Positions 57,146 to 64,000 of a DNA stretch of 64,000 bases are shown one piece after another. The DNA is from Sporosarcina sp. D27 (GTDB lineage Bacteria; Bacillota; Bacilli; Bacillales_A; Planococcaceae), in assembly GCF_000586555.1 (NCBI RefSeq), contig NZ_AZUC01000047.1, positions 186,001 to 250,000 on the forward strand, written 5' to 3'. Both the position numbers and the translations under genes were made by a program. Below the pieces are notes generated by a model. That model did no database searches. It saw nothing but the letters and a program-made list of their open reading frames with translations, and was not told the DNA's origin. Numbering within the stretch: position 1 is the first letter of the stretch; each line of letters opens with the position of its first letter.

Positions 57146-58093
57146 TCAGTCTTTTTTAGAAAGAATCTTTTTGGCGGTTTCTTTATCTTGCGCAATCTGA
57201 TTTATCAGCTTGTCAATTGAATCGAATTTCTGTTCAGGTCTAATATGGTCAATCCAGTCAATAATTGCTTGTTTGCCGTACAGATCTCCATCAAAATTGA
57301 AGACATTCACTTCAATCGTTTTTCGTGCTTCATCAGGATGATCGAAGGTGGGTTTGACGCCGATATTACAAACTCCATCATAAGTAGTTCCGTCTACTGT
57401 AAATCGAACGGCATAGACTCCATTTTGCGGAACTATGAGTTCAGCACCTGGGATAATATTTGCAGTCGGAAAACCAAGCTGCCTACCGCGTTTATCCCCA
57501 TCTACTACTTTACCAATTGAACGGAAAGGTCTGCCAAGTAACGCTGCAGTTTTTGCTACTTTTCCTTCCGAGAGTAACTTACGGATACGTGTGGATGAAA
57601 TTTTCTCATCGTTCTCAGCAACTTTTTCCACTTGAGTCGTACCAAATTCTCCATTAGCTAAAGAAGACATCTGATCCATTGTGCCTTTGCCTTTCGCACC
57701 AAACGTGAAGTCAAATCCAGCTGTTACATGACGCACATTCAACTTTTTCAACACTTGAATAACAAACTCCTCAGGTGTCAAGTCAGCAAGGTGTCGATCA
57801 AATGTAATGATAAACAGGGTGTCTATACCCATTTCATTAAGAATTCGCTTTTTCTCTTCCAAAGGCGTAATGTAACCAATCTTTCCTTTTTCACCCGAAA
57901 ATAGATGCGAGGGATGAGGATTGAATGTTATGACAGCTGGTAAAACATCTAACTGTTTTGATGTATCAATCGCTCGTTGTATGACTGTCTGATGACCTTT
58001 ATGCAACCCATCAAAAAAACCGATGGCTACCGAAAATTCTTTGTCTACAATTTTTACGATTCCATGGTCAACGTGCAAGTTAATTACTTCCAA
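57146..58093 (-). CDS. ribF: Bifunctional riboflavin kinase / FAD synthetase
   Basis: The 315 residues have an N-terminal nucleotidyltransferase domain (GFFDGLHKGHQTVIQ near 27-41, TFNPHPSHLF, SSTRIRKLLSEG) and a C-terminal flavokinase domain (RQLGFPTANI, GVYAVR, EVNVFNFDGDLYG). It makes FMN and FAD. This is ribC of B. subtilis. It overlaps the truB end by 14 bp, so it is translated with it. Confidence 0.97.
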   Translation of the reverse strand: MEVINLHVDHGIVKIVDKEFSVAIGFFDGLHKGHQTVIQRAIDTSKQLDVLPAVITFNPHPSHLFSGEKGKIGYITPLEEKKRILNEMGIDTLFIITFDRHLADLTPEEFVIQVLKKLNVRHVTAGFDFTFGAKGKGTMDQMSSLANGEFGTTQVEKVAENDEKISSTRIRKLLSEGKVAKTAALLGRPFRSIGKVVDGDKRGRQLGFPTANIIPGAELIVPQNGVYAVRFTVDGTTYDGVCNIGVKPTFDHPDEARKTIEVNVFNFDGDLYGKQAIIDWIDHIRPEQKFDSIDKLINQIAQDKETAKKILSKKD

Positions 58094-59027
58094 TGTCCTT
58101 CTCCTCCTCTTCCCTATTAATCGGGAACATTTTCACCGGTTTCATAAGCCCTTGTTTTTCTGGATGAGGCGCATACACCGCTAGCGCTTTACTATTTAAC
58201 ACAAACAGCGCTTCGTCTTCTGAATTGAATACTGGATGAAGTGGTAGAACTTGACCATTTAAAATCTTGGATAGTAGTTCTTCGTTTTCATCTAATTGAA
58301 CCTCAACAATTCCATTTAAGGCTGATTCCAAAGGTCTTAATATTGTTTCAAGAATACCTGAGTCCTGCATCTTGCGTACTTCATCAAGAGTACGGCAGTC
58401 ATTTTGTGTAAACGTTCCTGATGCCGTTCTGACTAATTGGGACATATGAGCAGGATACCCAAGTTGTTCTCCGATTTGAACTGCAAGTGTCCGGATGTAC
58501 GTCCCTTTACCACAAGAAACTCTTATGGTAAAACGAGGTTCAACTCCTTTAAATTGCTCATCTTCACTTATTAACTCGATTTCATGGATGTGGACTATCC
58601 GTTCTGGACGCTCCACTTCAATTCCTTTTCTTGCATATTCGTAAAGTTTTCTTCCATTTACTTTTACAGCAGAATACATGGGAGGAATTTGTGTGATAGA
58701 ACCTGTCAAAGATTCTAATGCTTGCAGGATTTGTTCCCGAGTGATGACCTTGTCCGATAAGTCTTCTTCAACAACAGCCCCGTCCGCATCTTCAGTTTCG
58801 GTTGCCTTTCCAATTAACACTTCAGCAACGTATTCTTTTCCTGAATCTGTAATATATGATGCAACTTTAGTGGCTGAGCCGATGCAAATCGGAAGGACGC
58901 CCTCTACATTCGGATCAAGAGTTCCTGTATGTCCTACTTTTTTCGTGCGGAGAATTTTCCGTAATTTAAATACACAATCATGTGAGGTTAACCCTTTTTC
59001 TTTCCACAGCGGTAGGATTCCATCCAT
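58080..59027 (-). CDS. truB: tRNA pseudouridine(55) synthase TruB
   Basis: The 315-residue protein has the catalytic aspartate D38 in GHTGTLDPNVEGVLPICIG, and later PPMYSAVKVNGRKLYEYARKG and RVSCGKGTYIRTLA, the conserved TruB motifs. It makes pseudouridine 55 in the T-loop of tRNAs. The tail, with HPEKQGLMKPVKMF, is a PUA-like domain. It lies between rbfA and ribF as usual. Confidence 0.97.
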   Translation of the reverse strand: MDGILPLWKEKGLTSHDCVFKLRKILRTKKVGHTGTLDPNVEGVLPICIGSATKVASYITDSGKEYVAEVLIGKATETEDADGAVVEEDLSDKVITREQILQALESLTGSITQIPPMYSAVKVNGRKLYEYARKGIEVERPERIVHIHEIELISEDEQFKGVEPRFTIRVSCGKGTYIRTLAVQIGEQLGYPAHMSQLVRTASGTFTQNDCRTLDEVRKMQDSGILETILRPLESALNGIVEVQLDENEELLSKILNGQVLPLHPVFNSEDEALFVLNSKALAVYAPHPEKQGLMKPVKMFPINREEEEKDIGSN

Positions 59028-59071
59028 TTCATCGCCTCCTCTTATCCAGCTAGCTAAGTATTATGTAAACG

Positions 59072-59115
59072 TAAAAAGGGATCGGAAATCCAATTGGATA
59101 CCGATCCCTTTTGTT
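59072..59115 (-). terminator. Terminator after rbfA
   Basis: Minus-strand AAAGGGATCGG pairs with CCGATCCCTTT; an inner CCAATTGG palindrome extends the stem; T-run follows. It may only reduce truB-ribF expression. Confidence 0.82.
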
Positions 59116-59468
59116 TAATTGTCCGACTCGTCGTCCTTCACTTCACGTAGAAGTGATTCGATTCGGTTGCCGTATGCGACGGATTCATCAAACGCGAAAT
59201 CGATCTCTGGTGTTTTTCTTAAACGGATCCGTTTTCCAATTTCAGAGCGGATGAATCCTTTTGCTTTCTTAAGTCCTTCTAGTGACGCTTCTCTCTCAGA
59301 ATCTTTTCCGAGAACAGAAATATAGATCGTCGCCTGTTGAAGATCCCCTGTTACTTCCACATCGGTAACAGTGACGAAACCAATACGAGGATCTTTTAAA
59401 CGTTGGCCTATAATGTCACCGAGTTCTTTTTTCATTTGTTCTGCAACTCGATTAACACGCATTGACAT
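59115..59468 (-). CDS. rbfA: 30S ribosome-binding factor RbfA
   Basis: The 117 residues start [50 protein letters not shown], the family pattern of a KH-like fold, and end in an acidic tail ([10 protein letters not shown]). RbfA helps 16S rRNA 5' maturation and cold adaptation. It is 19 bp after ylxP. The Met two codons in is an alternative start. Confidence 0.96.
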   Translation of the reverse strand: MSMRVNRVAEQMKKELGDIIGQRLKDPRIGFVTVTDVEVTGDLQQATIYISVLGKDSEREASLEGLKKAKGFIRSEIGKRIRLRKTPEIDFAFDESVAYGNRIESLLREVKDDESDN

Positions 59469-59487
59469 GGAGTTTCACCCCGCTTCA

Positions 59488-59769
59488 CTATCCTGGATAG
59501 TCAATCTGTATTTCAGTAAGTTCCCACTCTGGATTGGACTCAAGAAATCGCTGAACGCGATGAATTTCACGCTCAGCGGCTTCAGTTGATGAAGCAATTG
59601 CGACAACACCCAGTGTTGTTCTTTGCCATAAATCTTGATGATCCAATTCAGCTATAGAAACATTATACCCATTTTTGACACGATCCATCATACGTTTGAG
59701 CACTGACCGTTTATCTTTTAGAGAAGCCGCCATTGGAATGATGAACGAACACTCTGCGTAAACAATCAC
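59488..59769 (-). CDS. ylxP: YlxP, DUF503 family protein
   Basis: The 93-residue protein carries the DUF503 pattern: [60 protein letters not shown], then ending in QIDYPG-like residues. Members are always between infB and rbfA and are thought to be ribosome-biogenesis linked, role unknown. The start overlaps the infB stop by 4 bp (ATGA). Confidence 0.92.
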   Translation of the reverse strand: MIVYAECSFIIPMAASLKDKRSVLKRMMDRVKNGYNVSIAELDHQDLWQRTTLGVVAIASSTEAAEREIHRVQRFLESNPEWELTEIQIDYPG

Positions 59770-62189
59770 ACGCGCTTAATTTCCTGCATGATGTATGGCT
59801 CAATAATGTCGCCTTCTTTTATATCATTGAAGTTCTTAATCGTGATTCCACACTCGTAGCCTTTTGCGACTTCTTTGGCATCATCTTTGAAGCGTTTTAA
59901 TGTATCAAGTTCTCCTTCAAAAATGACGATGTTGTCGCGGTAAATACGAACTGAGGAATCTCTTGTAATCTTACCGTCAGTTACATAACTTCCGGCAATT
60001 GTACCGATTTTAGATACTTTAAATGTTTCACGGACTTCTACTTGACCGATTACTTTTTCTTCAAATTCAGGGTCAAGCATACCTTTCATTGCAGATTCAA
60101 TTTCTTCTACAACTTTATAAATGACACGGTGTAGACGAATGTCTACGCCCTCTTCATCCGCAGCACGCTTTGCATTTACATCAGGACGTACGTTGAATCC
60201 GATGACGATCGCGTTTGAAGCAGCAGCTAAGGAAATATCCGATTCATTGATGGCGCCAGCACCAGTGTGAATGATTTTCACATTGACACCTTCTACGTCA
60301 ATCTTCATGAGAGAAGCCGCCATTGCTTCCACTGTACCTTGAACATCCGCTTTGACAATCAGGTTCAATTCTTTCATTTCGCCTTCCTTCATCTGATCGA
60401 ACAAGTTATCCAATGTAACACGCGTCTTTTCAGTACGCTGTTCTTGGATTGCTTCCCCTGCACGGCTCTCACCGATTTGACGGGCTGTTTTCTCATCTTT
60501 GAAGACTACAAAACGATCTCCTGCTTGCGGAACATTGCTAAGCCCAGTAATTTCAACAGGAGCAGAAGGACCCACTTCTTTTACACGGCGCCCAACATCA
60601 TTAATCATCGCACGAACGCGACCGAAAGTGTTTCCTACTACAATCGGATCTCCGACTCGAAGTGTTCCATCTTGAACAAGTAACGTTGCAACTGCACCTC
60701 GACCGCGGTCAAGCTGAGCTTCAATGACAGTCCCTTTTGCTCGAACAGAAGGATCTGCTTTCAATTCAGCAACTTCAGCAACCAGTAAAATCATCTCGAT
60801 CAGCTGATCGATTCCTTCACCTTTTAATGCTGAAATCGAAACAAAGATTGTATCTCCGCCCCATGCTTCAGGAACTAGTCCATGTTCTGTCAATTCTTGC
60901 ATGACACGATCCGGATTAGCTGTAGGTTTATCCATCTTATTCACTGCAACAATAATAGGAACTTCAGCAGCTTTTGCGTGGTTAATCGCTTCAATGGTCT
61001 GCGGCATAACACCATCATCAGCCGCTACGACTAGGATTGTGAGGTCAGTAACCTTTGCACCACGTGCACGCATTGTTGTGAAAGCTGCGTGTCCAGGTGT
61101 ATCAAGGAATGTGATCTTTTTCCCGCCGGACTTAATCTGATAAGCACCGATATGCTGAGTGATTCCGCCTGCTTCACCTTGAGTGACTTTCGTATCTCGG
61201 ATGGAGTCGAGCAATGTTGTTTTACCATGGTCAACGTGTCCCATGATTGTAACAACAGGTGGACGCTCAGTAGCTTCTGTATCAGCTTCAACAGAATCCT
61301 CATCTGTATCTGGATCTTCAAAGTAAATTTCAAGGTCCGTTACATCAATGCGAATTTCTTCTTCCACTTCAACATCGTACTCTGCACAAATCAATTCAAT
61401 GGCATCTTTATCAAGCTCTTGGTTAATGGTAGCCATAACACCAAGAAGGAATAGCTTCTTAATGATTTCTGATGGCTCGCGACCTAGTTTGTTCGCAAGT
61501 TCTCCAACAGATAGTGATTCATAAAACGTGATTTTTTCCGGTAACGGTTTTTCCACTTTAGGCATCGGGTTCGCTGGACGATGTCTACGACGCCCTTGGT
61601 TAATGCCTCGTGCTGGCGGACGTCCGCCTCGACGATTTCCGCCACCACCTTGTCGGTTTTGAGCAGACGGCCCTTGGTTAGGACGGTTTTGTCCTGCTGG
61701 AGCTGAGCTCTGTCCACCGCTTGCTGGACGATTGTTGGATTGACCTTGGGGACGATTGCTATTTTGTCCCTGTGGGCGGTTGCCTGTTTGTCCTTGAGGA
61801 CGATTGTTGTTTTGTCCTTGTGGCCGGTTACCCGTTTGGCCTTGGGGACGATTACTATTCTGACCCTGAGGACGATTGCCCGTTTGCCCCTGCGGGCGAC
61901 TGCTGCTTTGCCCCTGTGGACGGTTGTTGCTTTGGCCTTGTGGGCGGTTGTTACCTGACTGACCTTGTGGACGATTTGAATTTTGTCCTTGAGGACGAGG
62001 AGCACTTTGGTTATTAGATGGCGAATTTTTCGTAGTTGAAAACTTCTTATCCAATTTTTCTGCTGAGCTTGTATCGATCATTGACATATGATTTGATACA
62101 CTCACATTCATTTTACCTAGTTCTTCAATGACCTCTTTGCTTGATTTGTTAACCTTCTTCGCGTATTCATGTACACGTATTTTCGTCAT
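59766..62189 (-). CDS. infB: Translation initiation factor IF-2 with a long repeat region
   Basis: The ATG behind GGGGGTGGG gives 807 residues (B. subtilis has 716). The N-terminal helix domain (1-50) is followed by a disordered, repeat-rich tract with 11 copies of RPQGQ (about 65-153), then an Arg/Gly-rich basic segment and a second N2-type domain. The G domain has [16 protein letters not shown] and NKMDK. Domains II-IV follow. IF2 brings fMet-tRNA to the 30S subunit. The nusA-ylxR-ylxQ-infB operon is standard. Confidence 0.97.
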   Translation of the reverse strand: MTKIRVHEYAKKVNKSSKEVIEELGKMNVSVSNHMSMIDTSSAEKLDKKFSTTKNSPSNNQSAPRPQGQNSNRPQGQSGNNRPQGQSNNRPQGQSSSRPQGQTGNRPQGQNSNRPQGQTGNRPQGQNNNRPQGQTGNRPQGQNSNRPQGQSNNRPASGGQSSAPAGQNRPNQGPSAQNRQGGGGNRRGGRPPARGINQGRRRHRPANPMPKVEKPLPEKITFYESLSVGELANKLGREPSEIIKKLFLLGVMATINQELDKDAIELICAEYDVEVEEEIRIDVTDLEIYFEDPDTDEDSVEADTEATERPPVVTIMGHVDHGKTTLLDSIRDTKVTQGEAGGITQHIGAYQIKSGGKKITFLDTPGHAAFTTMRARGAKVTDLTILVVAADDGVMPQTIEAINHAKAAEVPIIVAVNKMDKPTANPDRVMQELTEHGLVPEAWGGDTIFVSISALKGEGIDQLIEMILLVAEVAELKADPSVRAKGTVIEAQLDRGRGAVATLLVQDGTLRVGDPIVVGNTFGRVRAMINDVGRRVKEVGPSAPVEITGLSNVPQAGDRFVVFKDEKTARQIGESRAGEAIQEQRTEKTRVTLDNLFDQMKEGEMKELNLIVKADVQGTVEAMAASLMKIDVEGVNVKIIHTGAGAINESDISLAAASNAIVIGFNVRPDVNAKRAADEEGVDIRLHRVIYKVVEEIESAMKGMLDPEFEEKVIGQVEVRETFKVSKIGTIAGSYVTDGKITRDSSVRIYRDNIVIFEGELDTLKRFKDDAKEVAKGYECGITIKNFNDIKEGDIIEPYIMQEIKRV
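61731..61997 (-). repeat. Coding tandem repeat in infB (11 copies of a 24-bp unit)
   Basis: Eleven RPQGQ-x-x-x units, mostly 8 residues (24 bp), one of 9. In the middle the units alternate RPQGQTGN and RPQGQNSN, giving a 48-bp higher-order repeat. Codons vary, so the array is old or under protein-level selection. Predicted disordered and positive. Confidence 0.92.
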
Positions 62190-62202
62190 TAGCCCACCCC
62201 CG

Positions 62203-62517
62203 TTATAATTCGTTGAGGAGCGAGGACAGCTTTTTAGCAAAACCGCTGTCCGTTACCGCGAGGACGACCCGCGACTCTTTTCCGATTGCATGCCCGAGTG
62301 CTTCACGGCTCCCAAAAACATGCTTCTCAACGTTGTAGCTATTACATTTATCCGACAGTTTCTTTTGCGTATTGTCAGATGCGTCTTCTGATAGTATAAC
62401 AAGTTTTGCACTTTGTGCCCGAACTTCGGAGACAACGAGTTCTTCACCCGTTGTCAGCTTCCTTGCCCGAGCGGCTAAACCTAGTAGTTGGAGTATTTTA
62501 GTTTCAGTTGAAATCAT
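62203..62517 (-). CDS. ylxQ: YlxQ, L7Ae-family RNA-binding protein
   Basis: The 104-residue protein has the L7Ae/L30e fold start [20 protein letters not shown], then [25 protein letters not shown]. These proteins bind kink-turn RNAs. In B. subtilis YlxQ binds such RNA in vitro, role unclear. Its ATG overlaps the ylxR stop by 4 bp, and infB follows 13 bp downstream. Confidence 0.93.
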   Translation of the reverse strand: MISTETKILQLLGLAARARKLTTGEELVVSEVRAQSAKLVILSEDASDNTQKKLSDKCNSYNVEKHVFGSREALGHAIGKESRVVLAVTDSGFAKKLSSLLNEL

Positions 62518-62795
62518 TTAATAGCCTCTCTCCGAATCGCATGCAGAAGATCTGCATACACTTGTTCCGGAACAGCGCTGCCCAACTGACTCTCAATGGC
62601 TCGAGTCGCTTGCGCTTTTTCTACAGCTGCTTCAGATTTCGATACATACGTTCCACGTCCGGATTTTTTACCAGTCAAATCGACTGATATTTCTCCTTCT
62701 TTTGTGCGGACAATCCGGATCATGTCCTTCTTAGGAAACATTTCGCCGGTAGCAGCACACTTGCGCAACGGCACTTTTCGGTTATTGACTGCCAT
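62514..62795 (-). CDS. ylxR: YlxR (RnpM), DUF448 RNA-binding protein
   Basis: The ATG behind AAAGGGTG gives 93 residues, starting NNRKVPLRKCAATGE with the conserved RKC..TGE..PK motif, followed by VDLTGKKSGRGTYVSKS. This is DUF448. Recent work in B. subtilis names it RnpM, an RNase P modulator, and nucleoid-linked. It lies between nusA and ylxQ. Confidence 0.93.
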   Translation of the reverse strand: MAVNNRKVPLRKCAATGEMFPKKDMIRIVRTKEGEISVDLTGKKSGRGTYVSKSEAAVEKAQATRAIESQLGSAVPEQVYADLLHAIRREAIK

Positions 62796-62819
62796 GCGTA
62801 TGCACCCTTTCGTCACTTC

Positions 62820-64000
62820 TTATTGAGGTTCGTCTTGATACAAGTCGATTGAATCCGCATCGATTTCTTCCGACTCTTCAGTCGAATCTAGCGTCGTTTC
62901 TTCATCTGAATAAATATCTACTTGCTCTGACTCTTCATCGTATTCTACCTCGGCTTGTTCTTCTTCAAAACGAGGATAGATACCTAGTTCACGAGCATCT
63001 GTTTCACTTTTAATGTCAATCTTCCAGCCAGTCAATTTTGCAGCTAAACGTGCATTTTGACCGCGCTTACCGATTGCAAGTGACAATTGGTAATCTGGTA
63101 CGACAACAGTTGTTGAACGATCTTCTTCTTTCACTTGAACGTCCAATACTTTTGAAGGACTTAGTGCGTTCGCAACAAAGACAACTGGGTCTTCTGACCA
63201 TTCCACAATGTCCACTTTTTCACCATTAAGTTCGTTTGAAATCGATTGAACGCGTGCTCCACGTGCTCCAACACATGAACCGACTGGATCAACTTCTTCA
63301 TTTGTTGTAAAGACAGAGATTTTTGAACGGTCTCCTGCTTCTCGTGCGATGGATTTGATTTCTACAATTCCTTCAAATATTTCAGGAACTTCCATTTCAA
63401 ACAGTCGGCGTAAAAGACCTGGATGTGTACGGGATACAAACACTTGCGGTCCGCGTGAAGTACGCTCCACTTTTGTAATGTACACTTTAATGCGGTCATG
63501 TGGATTATACTTTTCAGAGGCAATTTGCTCGGTCATCGGAAGTACAGCTTCCACTTTCCCTAACCCTACATACAGATTGCGAGCGTCAAAACGCTCTACA
63601 ATTCCATTGACGATATCGTCTTCACGATCGATATACTCTTCATAAATAAGTCCGCGTTCGGCTTCACGTACACGCTGGGTAACGACTTGTTTAGCAGTTT
63701 GTGCAGCAATTCGTCCAAAGTCGCGAGGTGTCACTTCTTGCTCAACGATGTCCCCTACTTCATAAGCCGGATTTATAAGCAATGCGTCTTCAAGTGAAAT
63801 TTGCAGACGATCTTCTTCCACTTCTTCTGCTACTACATCTTTACGTGAGAAGACTTTAATCGTTCCTACTCCTAAATTCAAGTCAACACGAACATTTTGA
63901 GCTTGATTGAAGTTTCGTTTATATGCAGTTACAAGAGCCGCTTCAATAGCGTCTACTAGTACCTCTCTTGATATGCCTTTTTGCTTTTCTAATGCAGTTA
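62820..64000 (-). CDS. nusA: Transcription elongation factor NusA (5' end outside window)
   Basis: The frame stays open to the right edge, past any internal Met/Leu, so the gene begins beyond 64000; 392 residues plus part of a codon are visible. The first visible part (ALEKQKGISREVLVDAIEAALVTAYKRNFNQAQNVRV) is the end of the N-terminal domain. Then come an S1 domain (about 100-170 of the visible part), KH1 (AREAGDRSKISVFTTNEEVDPVGSCVGARGARVQSI) and KH2 (LAIGKRGQNARLAAKLTGWKIDI). The acidic tail is long. NusA modulates pausing, termination and antitermination. Confidence 0.97.
   Translation of the reverse strand, partial: TALEKQKGISREVLVDAIEAALVTAYKRNFNQAQNVRVDLNLGVGTIKVFSRKDVVAEEVEEDRLQISLEDALLINPAYEVGDIVEQEVTPRDFGRIAAQTAKQVVTQRVREAERGLIYEEYIDREDDIVNGIVERFDARNLYVGLGKVEAVLPMTEQIASEKYNPHDRIKVYITKVERTSRGPQVFVSRTHPGLLRRLFEMEVPEIFEGIVEIKSIAREAGDRSKISVFTTNEEVDPVGSCVGARGARVQSISNELNGEKVDIVEWSEDPVVFVANALSPSKVLDVQVKEEDRSTTVVVPDYQLSLAIGKRGQNARLAAKLTGWKIDIKSETDARELGIYPRFEEEQAEVEYDEESEQVDIYSDEETTLDSTEESEEIDADSIDLYQDEPQ

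Noticed and set aside
61484..62005. 173-codon frame with a Lys/Val/Ala-rich repeat
   Set aside because: It is the alternate reading of the RPQGQ repeat of infB; repeats keep several frames open.

Overview
The window reads as a chromosomal segment of a low-to-moderate GC, endospore-forming member of the Bacillales. Gene order closely follows two stretches of the Bacillus subtilis map (the nusA-to-hfq region and the lexA-to-yneF region). Sporulation genes are present: cotE, spoVS, dpaA/dpaB, sirA and a YhcN-type lipoprotein. A Planococcaceae (Sporosarcina-like) host is my inference from overall protein character, not a proof. I see no phage, insertion sequence, rRNA, tRNA or CRISPR.

Layout. 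Positions 1-10700 hold metabolic genes: the end of an aldo/keto reductase, a guanine-riboswitch-controlled xpt-pbuX purine salvage operon, an FAD amine/amino-acid oxidase, ilvE, a sporulation lipoprotein, a MenC-type enolase-superfamily enzyme, yqkE, a thiolase divergent from an HMG-CoA lyase, and yqkD. Positions 10700-16020 hold the lexA/yneA SOS region, with yneB, ynzC, tkt, sirA and yneF. Positions 16021-16340 hold an array of about fifteen 20-bp tandem repeats between convergent lexA and ynbB. Positions 16350-30640 hold ynbB, a TRIC-like channel, hfq-miaA, an alpha/beta hydrolase, mutL-mutS, cotE, ricA-miaB, spoVS, ymdB and rny. Positions 30890-39230 hold recA, cinA, pgsA, rodZ, ymfK and the ymfI-ymfH-ymfF group linked to elongation factor P modification. 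Positions 39400-45010 hold the nucleoside ABC importer nupNOPQ with its GntR regulator. Positions 45150-64000 hold ftsK/spoIIIE, rnjB, dapA, asd, dpaB-dpaA, ymxH, mlpA, pnp, rpsO, ribF, truB, rbfA, ylxP, infB, ylxQ, ylxR and nusA, which runs off the right edge.

How the genes work together. Most genes are on the minus strand and form long co-directional operons with short overlaps. The nusA-infB-rpsO-pnp block serves transcription and translation. The rny, rnjB, pnp and hfq products act on RNA. The dapA/asd/dpaAB cluster joins the lysine branch to dipicolinate synthesis for the spore core. LexA sites sit in the lexA-yneA gap (three) and upstream of recA (one), giving a compact SOS circuit.

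Several starts were moved from the longest frame on Shine-Dalgarno position and family length. These include a probable CTG start for cotE and TTG starts for lexA, recA, yqkD, rodZ and ymfK. The most unusual signals are the 20-bp repeat array, the repetitive Arg-Pro-Gln-Gly-Gln tract in IF2, the cotE CTG start, and several perfect inverted repeats in promoters. I found no convincing wholly new multi-gene system; the window is mainly core genome.
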